Below, in pieces: positions 49,646-57,621 of a stretch of DNA of 64,000 nucleotides. The DNA comes from Novipirellula galeiformis. GTDB lineage: Bacteria > Planctomycetota > Planctomycetia > Pirellulales > Pirellulaceae. The stretch lies in contig NZ_SJPT01000016.1 in assembly GCF_007860095.1 (NCBI RefSeq), forward strand, positions 32,533 through 96,532, read 5' to 3'. Made by a program: the position numbers and the translations under genes. Below the pieces are notes generated by a model, which was not told the DNA's origin, made no database searches, and worked only from the letters and a program-made list of their open reading frames with translations. The stretch's first letter is position 1; each line of letters starts with the position of its first letter.

Positions 49646-50116
49646 CTAGAGCCTGACATAGTGTTTCCACACGATGTGTGTCTTGGTCTCGCCATCGCCT
49701 CGTGACACGATCAACGTAGTCGAAGTCTTTGCAGTATTGACAAGGATCGTATGGAGCGAAAATGGGCGGCCCTCGGAGTCGTCTGATACTAGCACGGATC
49801 GACCGCCTTTGAGTCCTGCTTTTGTCTGGTCGTCCGCGTTTTTGTCCGGCGCCAGTTTTGCCTCGTAGAAGGCGATCACCTTTTCGACGGAGTCGTCCGT
49901 TGTCATTGTGGTCTTACAGACAAACGATTGAACCGCACGTTTGCCATCACTGTCAACGGTGGCGGCATCCGACATCTCAGCGCCGTGCAGTTTAGATTTG
50001 GGATAGTTCCATTGTGAGATCGTCCCCATCAACGTGACCGGCTCGTCGCCTCCGGCCGTGTGGGGCGTTAAAGACACACAAGCAATGGAAAGTAGGATCG
50101 CGGCAACCAAGCGCAT
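49646..50116 (-). CDS. Secreted hypothetical protein
   Basis: 156 residues with a signal peptide (about 1-22, ending TAGG). The mature part has a helix SVEKVIAFYEAKLAPD and strands FSLHTILVNTAKTSTTLIVSRG; this shape (Tyr-rich helix followed by strands) resembles planctomycete proteins with 'VIAFYEAKL' but I do not know the family. Last residues HIVWKHYVRL form a strand. It is on the minus strand between two other cassette-like genes. Confidence 0.65.
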   Translation of the reverse strand: MRLVAAILLSIACVSLTPHTAGGDEPVTLMGTISQWNYPKSKLHGAEMSDAATVDSDGKRAVQSFVCKTTMTTDDSVEKVIAFYEAKLAPDKNADDQTKAGLKGGRSVLVSDDSEGRPFSLHTILVNTAKTSTTLIVSRGDGETKTHIVWKHYVRL

Positions 50117-50184
50117 TGCATCGGCTTTCGTTTTGAAGTGGTTGGACAGATGCGATGTGAGTCTTTAAAGCTCGATTTCAGCCG

Positions 50185-50266
50185 GGGAACAGTGCGCGTC
50201 ACCGGCAACGCGAAGAAACGCTTCTAACAGCCAAAACGCTCGGCTCTCCGGCGATTGCGATGATTA
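50185..50266 (-). repeat. Weak attC-like palindrome after the 205-residue protein gene
   Basis: CAGTGCGCGTCACCGG on the left and CCGGCGATTGCGATG on the right pair only partly. The gene's stop is inside the right arm, as in the other sites. Low confidence. Confidence 0.3.
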
Positions 50267-50881
50267 CGCCTCTTTCGGTGGCTCGATCCAAAGCTGCAAC
50301 TCAGCCGACCCCGACTTTGTGCTGTTCCCATCTCGCACGCGGGCTAACGGAAATTTGCGTTTCGGCTCGCCAAGTTCAGGTTCAAAAAGGCCTGCGAAAT
50401 AGGTCGTCATCGTGTGAAAGGCCAACAATTCACCAGCGTTTTGGATCGGGAGTTGGCCAGTCCGTCCATGATTTGTCCAGCGGATGATCGGCTCGCCGTC
50501 GGCATCCTTCAGCAACGTCAATGTCAGGATGGACAGTCCGGGTGCAAGTGCTATTTCGGTCTCCGATGCATTCCCCCCCTCGACATCATTCGAGTCAACA
50601 ATCCGAATCCGGTAACCCTCGGCAGGAACAAACACGCGCCACTTCATCTCGAGTTCGTCGCGTGCCAGTGAGCCAGGGCCTGGTGCAGAAAGGAACAGAG
50701 CGTTTACCGATGCCCCGTTTGCCGGACGGTCATGGCGGAACACATCAATCTCGGCTAATTCGTCTGTAACACGGGACAACTGCCACGATGTTCGAATATG
50801 GGAACCGATTGCCGCAACGAGCACTACCACGAGAACGCATTCGAATGCGGTTGGCCGACGAGGGGCGAACTTGAATTTCAT
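50264..50881 (-). CDS. Membrane-anchored hypothetical protein
   Basis: 205 residues. A basic N-terminus (MKFKFAPRR) and one hydrophobic helix (FECVLVVVLVAAIGS, about 14-28) anchor a soluble domain outside. Its main part is beta-rich with WRVFVPAEGYRIRIVDSN and an LSILTLTLLKDADGEPIIRW hairpin. Not recognised. The TAA stop is inside the weak attC-like palindrome at 50185-50266, and the next attC-like site is directly upstream at 50912, so this gene is likely a cassette. Confidence 0.62.
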   Translation of the reverse strand: MKFKFAPRRPTAFECVLVVVLVAAIGSHIRTSWQLSRVTDELAEIDVFRHDRPANGASVNALFLSAPGPGSLARDELEMKWRVFVPAEGYRIRIVDSNDVEGGNASETEIALAPGLSILTLTLLKDADGEPIIRWTNHGRTGQLPIQNAGELLAFHTMTTYFAGLFEPELGEPKRKFPLARVRDGNSTKSGSAELQLWIEPPKEA

Positions 50882-50911
50882 GAGTCACTCTCGATTGATG
50901 ATGAACGAGTG

Positions 50912-51003
50912 GCGTTATGGTACCCGTCACCGAGAACGGACGTTTGATTTGCCACTTCAAAAAACTCGCAAGCCATCCTTCGTGTGCACGGCATGGTGAC
51001 ACG
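50912..51003 (-). repeat. attC-like palindrome after the HNH gene
   Basis: GGCGTTATGG-CCGTCACCGAG on the left and CTTCGTGTGCACGGCATGG on the right pair, with an extra G and an extra A on the right arm only (CCGT-CAC-CGA against CCGTGCACACGA). The loop holds TTGAAGTGG on the minus strand. This is the pattern of extrahelical bases that orient attC recombination. Confidence 0.6.
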
Positions 51004-51053
51004 TCGATGCCATTATCTACGCATAAGTCGTGACCTGCAAGTCTGAGCTAAGA

Positions 51054-51365
51054 TTAGACCAAGTGAGCCTGGACAACGCTCGCGCCGGAGCCTTCGATAA
51101 TGCCCTTGTGTTGGCAGTAGTCAGATGCAAGCCAAACCACGAAGTCGTTTGCTCCCTTACTTGCGTTGCATGAATTGCAACGCAACGCGATATTCTCCAG
51201 CGTAATGATGCTAGCGTCATTTTCGATGTGCTCTCAAGTCGCGACACGTTTTCGTGAACCGTCATTCGAGTCCGATTCCAGGAATGCGCCCCTGCAATAA
51301 ACGCACGTCTGATCACGTTCGCGAATTGCCGCCTCCATTTCAGGAGGGATTCCCCAGTGGTTCAT
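51054..51365 (-). pseudogene. HNH endonuclease with an internal stop codon
   Basis: 103 codons from ATG 51365 to TAA 51054. Reading: IRERDQTCVYCRGAF, then VAT, a TGA at 51236-51234 (codon 44), EHIENDASIITLENIALRC, NSCNASKGANDFVVWL. The two Cys pairs and the H-N-N positions of the HNH nuclease domain are all present, and a Trp is expected at the stop (TWEH; TGG to TGA). It is otherwise intact, so a recent nonsense change, or an error in the sequence, is likely. No ORF over 60 residues covers it. Confidence 0.75.
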
Positions 51366-51374
51366 TATTTGTTC

Positions 51375-51469
51375 GCGTTATGGTTACGATCACCGAAGAC
51401 GGGACGATGGACGTTATCGTGGCCGAATCTGACGCAATCCCTGGATTCAGTGCACGAATCGTTACTCGG
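51375..51469 (-). repeat. attC-like palindrome
   Basis: GCGTTATGGTTACGATCACCGA on the left pairs with CAGTGCACGAATCGTTACT on the right, giving GTTACGATCACCGAA against GTAACGATTCGTGCACTGAA with the extra bases on one arm. It lies 50 bases past the end of the frame at 51520-51885, so it would be that gene's site. Confidence 0.55.
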
Positions 51470-51519
51470 CATGTTCACATGCCCACCGCGAATGACGTTC
51501 CTCGACAACCGACCTAAGT

Positions 51520-51885
51520 CTAACGCAACTCGATCAGGACGGTCGTACAGGCTGCGGTTCCGGACAGCTTTGACAGCGCAATATTGGCGTTGATTCGCGG
51601 GCAGACCTTCGGACGCATGCGTTGTCCGCGAATCACCCCCATCAGCGCGAACCATCCATCGCGCGTTCTAGTACGAGGAACGGCAGGCATCACCGATGCA
51701 CGATCATAAAGACGACCATCGCCTAACGCGTTTTCGAGTCCTCCGTGTGGATGCCATGGTTCGCCGCAATCTGCAGCGGACTCATGCCGTCCATCGTGGT
51801 TTATATTGACCAGCGTCATTCCGATCGCATCGATCACCATCAAACCAAACGGCGGAAGCCGGAAACGTAGGAAGATGGAGAACAC
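51520..51885 (-). pseudogene. Possible broken cassette gene with ankyrin-like segment
   Basis: A GTG-started frame of 121 codons, whose first ~37 residues look protein-like (FSIFLRFRLPPFGLMVIDAIGMTLVNINHDG) while the remainder does not. In the next frame the DNA continues as GMSPLQIAANHGIHTEDSKTR, which resembles an ankyrin repeat. A one-base frameshift near 51790 would join them. An attC-like site follows at 51375-51469, which supports a cassette. Uncertain. Confidence 0.35.
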
Positions 51886-51962
51886 GACGTTCGGCGGATA
51901 TTGAAAGGCAACGGCAAGTCATCAACCGCCCACGCAAAAACCTGCGTTGCGATTTTTGATGG

Positions 51963-52211
51963 TCATGGCACGAGGACATGTGCAAGAAACATGGCGGCGG
52001 AATACGTGAGGCGCGGGAATGTCACGCCAGCGGTAGTGGCGATCAAGCTGGCCCCGTATATGACGTAGTTAGCAAATGGCCGATCGGAGACGTCGTAAAA
52101 ACAGTTGATGAGTGTAAGGGTCAGTAATCCGATTACGAATCCTGCGAATCCGCAAACAGCACCGCTCAGGATACGGTGCCGCAGCCTTGGAGGATCCGTG
52201 TCGTCTTGCAT
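51963..52211 (-). CDS. Small membrane protein
   Basis: 82 residues with three hydrophobic stretches (AVCGFAGFVIGLLTLTLINCF; ANYVIYGASLIATTAGV; LTYSAAMFLAHVLV). Clear ATG at 52211. Unknown function. The minus-strand orientation and position match the other cassette-like genes. Confidence 0.5.
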   Translation of the reverse strand: MQDDTDPPRLRHRILSGAVCGFAGFVIGLLTLTLINCFYDVSDRPFANYVIYGASLIATTAGVTFPRLTYSAAMFLAHVLVP

Positions 52212-52761
52212 TTGAAAGCGGTAGCCTTGCTCGGCGATCGATTTGGGTTAACCAGGTTGTGCCGCCCTCGATGATCCATTCCTATACCGTCATAGCGGCA
52301 ACGTTGGTTCACCCCGCGGTTCTTGATCTGGGCTTGTTCGGCGGACGATTCGTCAATCAAATCGATTCCGCGTCCCCCACGATACTCCCCAAAGCGGGAC
52401 CGAGCAACAATTGATCGAGCCGATTCACGAGTCGGCGACCTTCGACTGGCGCATCGGCCGTGCTGGAAGTCGCCGTGCTGGAAGTCGACCGTTGGCAACG
52501 CCACGTAACGATGAGTGTTTACTCGTGGCGATGAGTGTTCCAGCAAGCAAGAACACTCATCATCCCTAATCGCACACCAATGACCTTGCCTTGGAGGTCG
52601 GCCCGGACTCCATTGGGCTAATAAAGGCGTCAGGTAATTCAGCCATTCAGCTAAATCGAGTTATAAGGATTCATTGGCATAATGTTTCGGTTAACCGGGT
52701 GGCGATCAACCGACGTGGAATTCGGCGTCCACTCGAACCGCCACCCCAGTTCAACCGGATG
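52212..52761. other. Intergenic stretch with short repeats and an attC-like site
   Basis: About 550 bases. GCCGTGCTGGAAGTCG is repeated twice near 52458-52488. A perfect hairpin GATGAGTGTT / AACACTCATC lies at 52530-52561 with GATGAGTGTT again just before it. The attC-like site of the GNAT gene is at its right end. Confidence 0.55.
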
Positions 52762-52768
52762 CTACGCC
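52690..52768 (-). repeat. attC-like palindrome after the GNAT gene
   Basis: GGTTAACC-GGG-TGGCG on the left and CGCCACCCCAGTTCAACC on the right pair with extra bases on the right arm. The gene's stop codon at 52762 lies in the right arm. Confidence 0.5.
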
Positions 52769-53253
52769 GATTCTCGCTGTATCTCCCACCGCCAAACCGG
52801 ACCATCATCCGGATCAATGACTTCACCCATATTGCGGAAACCGCATCTGGTCAGCACTCGAGTTGATGCATTCGTCTCCGGAAGCGTGTGTGCCCGAACC
52901 AGCAGAACCTCGTTGTGCCCAAAAGCATAGTGGACCAAAGCGCGAGCAGCTTCGGTGGCGTAGCCGTTTCGCTGACGATCCGGTTCCACGCAGTACGCGA
53001 TCTCGACGACGCCTTCGGGTGTTGGGGGACCCTTGAAACCGCATTGGCCGACGAAGACGTTGCTATCGCGAAGCTGGATGTTGAACCCAAGAAGCCATGG
53101 ATCCGCCGAGGTTGCGGAACCAAGAAGCGACAACCAATCGGCTGACAGATTCACTTTGTCAGTTTCCGACATTGCATCAATTCGCGCGCGTGTCTCGTCG
53201 AGGGACTGGAGTGCCAGTTTCAGACGCGGTGTTTCGATTTGGATTTTGCTCAT
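52762..53253 (-). CDS. GNAT acetyltransferase (RimJ/RimL type)
   Basis: 163 residues. N-terminal IETPRLKLALQSLDE is typical of the RimJ/RimL branch. The acetyl-CoA loop is DRQRNGYATEAARALVHYAF (about residues 93-112), followed by RAHTLPETNASTRVLTRCGF, the helix-strand that closes the CoA site. Substrate unknown; these cassette acetyltransferases are often detoxifying. An attC-like site overlaps its 3' end. The RAYT pseudogene begins 2 bases upstream of its ATG, so its native promoter and leader have been cut off. Confidence 0.88.
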   Translation of the reverse strand: MSKIQIETPRLKLALQSLDETRARIDAMSETDKVNLSADWLSLLGSATSADPWLLGFNIQLRDSNVFVGQCGFKGPPTPEGVVEIAYCVEPDRQRNGYATEAARALVHYAFGHNEVLLVRAHTLPETNASTRVLTRCGFRNMGEVIDPDDGPVWRWEIQRESA

Positions 53254-53254
53254 T

Positions 53255-54511
53255 GGGACAAAAAAAGTGTCAGGACTTTTCTCGGTAGCGGGACTTCTTT
53301 CTTGGTTCTTCCGCGGGGGCGGAGCGTGGACTGGAGGTCAAGGCGACGTGCGATCGATTCTACCCAAGTTGACTCTCCTAGGGAGCTGCCTCGGCGAATC
53401 GACCATCGGATTTGATCGAGCTGCTTGTCGCCGAGTGCTTCGTTGACTCGCCTAAGCCAGTTCGGCGAGCGCGGGATCGGCCATGGTGACAGTAACCTTG
53501 GCAGAGGTTCACTGGCTTCGGACCAGCGAGACAGCGATCCCCAACGCCAATCCTCAGCGTTTTTAACCAGCTCTGCTCGTTTCGCATTTCGTTCAACGCA
53601 GCGACACAGGACGAAGAAGTGATCGTCGTCCTGAACAGGCAAACTGTTGAAGCGACCTTGGTACACATGCCCTTCTCCCGCAGCGTGATAGTGGGCGTAG
53701 TAAGCAGGCAGGAATGATTGGGTAAAATCCCATTAGCCGCTTTGGCGTTAGCCACGGTTCGCACGTTCAACCGTGGCTCGTGTTTTGTTACAGCACGAGG
53801 TTAGGGTAGTGGACGAGGCGACGAGATGTTGATTACCCACAAATACGATTACGCCGGAGGCGTCCGCAGACATTAGCCGGCGGTCGAGCGAAGCGAAAAC
53901 CGCCGGAAACAGATCAAAACCTAAACGTCGACCCCGAAGGTGGTCGGAGATCCATCACCAAGGATTCTACGACACCCTTCGGGGTCGACAGGATTCGCTT
54001 GGCTAATGACCACAGGTGACGCTGCGATTACCTGCGGCTAATGTCCGCAATCCCTACGGGACACTTGTGGGTAATCAACAGGAGGCGACGAGTCCCTTAC
54101 CTACCACGAATCCCAGGGACTCGTTGCCTCGTCCACTACGGTCAAACCCTACTTTTTAGCTGTGACAAAGCACTCACGCCAAAACGGCTAATCTGCCGAA
54201 AGACTCCAGCCTACATGCTTAACGCATGGTGTGCGTGAGCGTGCCCCACCGCAAGAAAGGGCTCATTCCTCCGCACTCATTGGGTTGCAGCACCAGGTGC
54301 CAATGATGGGGGCATCAACTGGCAGGCCAAGATTCGGCAGAGATAGAGCGGCAATCCCTCGGACAAGATGTTCTCGAATGCCTCGTAGTCGGCGTCTTTG
54401 TGAAAAATTGTCCAGCGCCCAGTGCTCCGTTTCAAGGCATGGCAACTCGCACACTTCTCGTCCGCACGTTTAGGTCTAGGCATTTCACCAGCCCCAATAG
54501 TCGCCTCATGG
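53255..54511 (-). pseudogene. RAYT transposase pseudogene A, split by a REP element
   Basis: Minus-strand remains of a REP-associated tyrosine transposase (IS200-like HUH family). From ATG 54483: MPRPKRADEK, GRWTIFHKDAD, LCRILACQLMP, then a one-base insertion, then HHWHLVLQPNECGG (the His-x-His of the active site) and WGTLTHTMR. Here a 521 bp REP element interrupts it. The C-terminal part continues AGEGHVYQGRF, FVLCRCVERNAKRAELVK and AEDWRWGSL. The copy ends near GTGTCAGGAC at 53267. It is about 1.26 kb and nearly identical to copy B. Confidence 0.85.
53701..54221. repeat. REP element inserted in RAYT A, with a second palindrome nested inside
   Basis: Outer ends TAAGCAGG and CATGCTTA. Inside, GTAGTGGACGAGGCGACGAG at 53806-53825 and CTCGTTGCCTCGTCCACTAC at 54120-54139 are near-perfect inverted repeats bounding a 334 bp inner element, which contains further hairpins (CCGGCGGT/ACCGCCGG and GTCGACCCCGAAG/CTTCGGGGTCGAC). 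Confidence 0.85.
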
Positions 54512-54595
54512 CACTAAAAGAGTCCTGATTCATTTCCTTCACTACCTGACACCTTTGACCCTTCCGGGCCACAGGTGTTTCGTCACGTGAGGGGA

Positions 54596-54625
54596 TTGCA
54601 TCGCCATAAACCGTAACGCTACACT
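54596..54625 (+). promoter_or_regulatory. Possible promoter for the second DUF1559 gene
   Basis: TTGCAT at 54596-54601, an 18-base spacer and TACACT at 54620-54625, about 90 bases before the ATG. Confidence 0.45.
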
Positions 54626-54712
54626 GGAGGGTTACGCGCAAACCACCCGGAACTGCTGCCGTGCGGATTGCTGCGACAATTCCCACTCATTTCTTTGCCT
54701 AAGGGGTTTCCG

Positions 54713-55699
54713 ATGCCAACCGCACTCAAGTCCGCACGTCGCGGGTTCACGCTCGTGGAGCTACTCGTTGTGATTGCCATCATTGGTGTCTTAGTTGGCT
54801 TGTTGCTGCCAGCGGTGCAGGCCGCCCGCGAAGCGGCACGCCGAATGAGCTGCTCCAATAACATGAAGCAGATCGGCCTTGCGATGCACAACTACCATGA
54901 TACCCATCAGAAGTTCCCGTATGGTTATCTCCTGGAGGCCCAGTCAGAGACACTTAAACGAGAATGCTGGTTCCAGAACCTTCTGCCATTTGTCGAGCAG
55001 CAGGCGTATTTCGAGCGATACAAGGTCGCGTTTGAAACTTATGGCGCCTCCCAGGCGACACATCTTCACCAATTGCCAGCGGAATTGATTGGCATTGCGA
55101 TACCTGCCTTCATGTGCCCTTCGGATCCATCGGGCCCAGCCCATGGTGGCAGCGGATCCGACAGAGGCTTCCAAGGAAGTTACGGTGTTTGCGGCGGTGG
55201 CGGTACGCCAGCCCATGATCTGACTGGCGGGATTACGGCCGCGCAGATGCAAATCGTTCGGACGGATTCGGGAGGCATGTTTGGGCAAGCGAATAGTTAC
55301 AAGTTCCGCGATTGCCTCGACGGAACCTCGCATACGCTGCTCGCCAGCGAGACGATTATTCGCGGTGCGTCCGGCGCAAGCAGTTGGGGTGACATGGGCG
55401 GCTACTGGGGCGGTGCGATCTTTGGCTCCTATGGTTTTACCTCGGCAGAGCCTCCGAACACAACGGTGCCCGATTTTACTCGTTTGTGCAGGAGCAAGAC
55501 TTTTCCGAAATCGCCTTGCGAGGATATCACTGATTCCAACCACCGCAATTTCTACAATTTTGCCCGCAGTCATCACACCGGCGGCGTGTTGACGGCGTTC
55601 TGTGACGGCTCAGTTCGATTTGTCACCGATTCGATCCAACGACAGACCTGGCGTGACCTGGGCAACCGTGCCGATGGCCGTACGATCGGTGAGTTTTAA
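54713..55699 (+). CDS. DUF1559 pseudopilin-like protein, second copy
   Basis: 328 residues from the ATG at 54713, after AAGGGG; the ATG at 54668 is upstream of that site. Prepilin signal ARRGFTLVELLVVIAIIGVL, then AREAARRMSCSNNMKQIGLAMHNYHD, as in DUF1559. It ends with the H-X9-DG pattern HHTGGVLTAFCDGS. It is followed by a lipoprotein gene 47 bases later, and both are flanked by copies A and B of the broken RAYT, like a composite unit. Confidence 0.92.
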   Translation: MPTALKSARRGFTLVELLVVIAIIGVLVGLLLPAVQAAREAARRMSCSNNMKQIGLAMHNYHDTHQKFPYGYLLEAQSETLKRECWFQNLLPFVEQQAYFERYKVAFETYGASQATHLHQLPAELIGIAIPAFMCPSDPSGPAHGGSGSDRGFQGSYGVCGGGGTPAHDLTGGITAAQMQIVRTDSGGMFGQANSYKFRDCLDGTSHTLLASETIIRGASGASSWGDMGGYWGGAIFGSYGFTSAEPPNTTVPDFTRLCRSKTFPKSPCEDITDSNHRNFYNFARSHHTGGVLTAFCDGSVRFVTDSIQRQTWRDLGNRADGRTIGEF

Positions 55700-55745
55700 G
55701 GTTCCCCCTTCCCTGTCCCTTCGATTTGTTTTTGTTGAGTCATTG

Positions 55746-56156
55746 ATGAATAAAAATGTAGTTTGTTTCGCTGGTTTGTTTTTGGTGTTGCCACTGTTAG
55801 TTGGTTGTCCCGGTGGTAGCGGGCTCGACTTGCAACCGGTGAGCGGCACGGTGACGTATGACGGCGCACCGCTCAAGGACGGCCGGATTCAATTTCGATC
55901 CCTCGAAGGCGACCAACGAAGTTTCAGTGGCCCAATCGAAAATGGCAGGTACTCAGTGGAGACCTTTACCGGACCGATGCAGGTCGAGATTCGTGCCTCA
56001 CGGATCGTTCCGGGCTTGTTCGATGAATCCAACCCCGGTGAGAAAACGCCGATAGGCGAAATGTACCTTCCTGAAAAATACAATTCTCTCACCGAACTGA
56101 CCGCCGACGTGCCCTCGGGAGGCGAGACGATCGACTTCGATTTGACCAGCTCGTAA
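55746..56156 (+). CDS. Small lipoprotein following the pseudopilin, second copy
   Basis: 136 residues from the ATG at 55746. Lipobox LLVGC near residue 21. The mature part starts with LQPVSGTVTYDGAPLKDGRIQFRS, the same transthyretin/carboxypeptidase-regulatory beta-sandwich as at 41431-41943 (VPVTGTLSLDGQPLGFKSLTLFP), and continues with NGRYSVETFTGPMQVEIRAS. Likely an operon with the pseudopilin gene. Function unknown. Confidence 0.82.
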   Translation: MNKNVVCFAGLFLVLPLLVGCPGGSGLDLQPVSGTVTYDGAPLKDGRIQFRSLEGDQRSFSGPIENGRYSVETFTGPMQVEIRASRIVPGLFDESNPGEKTPIGEMYLPEKYNSLTELTADVPSGGETIDFDLTSS

Positions 56157-56223
56157 CAGCGAAAGAAAATGGAATGGAATCCGTAGCCTGGACTGTCAAA
56201 TCCCCTGGATAAAAAAGGGGGCA

Positions 56224-57480
56224 GGGACAAAAAAGTGTCAGGACTTTTCTCGGTAGCGGGACTTCTTTCTTGGTTCTTCCGCGGGGGCGGAGCGTGGACT
56301 GGAGGTCAAGGCGACATGCGATCGATTCTACCCAAGTTGACTGTCCTAGGGAGCTGCCTCGGCGAATCGACCATCGGATTTGATCGAGCTGCGTGTCGCC
56401 GAGTGCTTCGTTGACTCGCCTAAGCCAGTGCGGCGAGCGCGGGATCGGCCATGGTGACAGTAACCTTGGCAGAGGTTTACTGGTTTAGAACCAGCGATAC
56501 AGCGATCCCCAACGCCAATCCTCAGCCTTTTTAACCAGCCCGGCTCGTTTCGCATTTCGTTCAACGTAGCGACACAGGACGAGGAAGTGATCGTTGTCCT
56601 GAACTGGAAAACTTTTGAAGCGACCTTGGTACACATGCCCTTCTCCCGCAGCGTGATAGTGGGCGTAGTAAGCAGGCAGGAATGATTGGGTAAAATCCCA
56701 TTAGCCGCTTTGGCGTTAGCCACGGTTCGCACGTTCAACCGTGGCTCGTGTTTTGTTACAGCACGAGGTTAGGGTAGTGGACGAGGCGACGAGATGTTGA
56801 TTACCCGAAAATTCGATTACGCCGGAGGCGTCCGCAGACATTCGCCGGCGGTCGAGCGAAGCGAAAACCGCCGGAAACAGATCAAAACCTAAACGTCGCC
56901 CCCGAAGGGGGTCGGAGATCCATCACCAAGGATTCTACGCCACCCTTCGGGGTCGATAGGATTCGCTTGGCTAATGACCACAGGTGACGCTGCGATTACC
57001 TGCGGCTAATGTCGGCAATCCCTACGGGATACTTGTGGGTAATCAACAGGAGGCGACGAGTCCCTTACCTACCACGAATCCCAGGGACTCGTTGCCTCGT
57101 CCACTACGGTCAACCCCTACTTTTTAGCTGTGACAAAGCACTCACGCCAAAACGGCTAATTTGCTGAAAGACGACTGCCTACATGCTTAACGCATGGTGT
57201 GCGTGAGCGTGACCCAACGCAGAAATGGCTCATCCCTCCGCGCTCATTGGGTTGCAGCACCAGGTGCCAATGATGGGGGCATCAACTGGCAGGCCAAGAT
57301 TCGACAGAGAAAGAGCGGCAATCCCTCGGACAAGATGCTCTCGAATACCTCGCAGTCCGCGTCTTTGCGAAAGAGCGTCCAGCGACCATTGCTCCGTTTC
57401 AAGGCATGGAAACTCGCATCCTTCTCGTCCGCACGTTTAGGTCTAGGCATTTCACCAGCCCAACAGTCGCCTCATGGCCT
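56224..57480 (-). pseudogene. RAYT transposase pseudogene B, split by a REP element
   Basis: Direct repeat of copy A at an offset of about 2,968 bases: the same MPRPKRADEK start at 57450, the same one-base insertion before HHWH, the same REP position, and FVLCRYVERNAKRAGLVKKAEDWRWGSL at the C-terminal end. Shared defects mean that the frameshift and REP insertion came before the duplication. Confidence 0.85.
56669..57189. repeat. REP element in RAYT B, with nested palindrome
   Basis: 521 bp, the same as in copy A. The inner inverted repeats are at 56774-56793 and 57088-57107. Confidence 0.85.
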
Positions 57481-57621
57481 GACAGCTTTTCTTCACCGAG
57501 CTAGCCACTACCGGTAGCGACTCATCGCCTCAGCCCGTGCCATTCAGCCAGACACCTTTCCTTCCCCTAGATCTGCTATAAATCATAGCCTAACTAAACT
57601 TGCACCTAATCGAAATTCATC

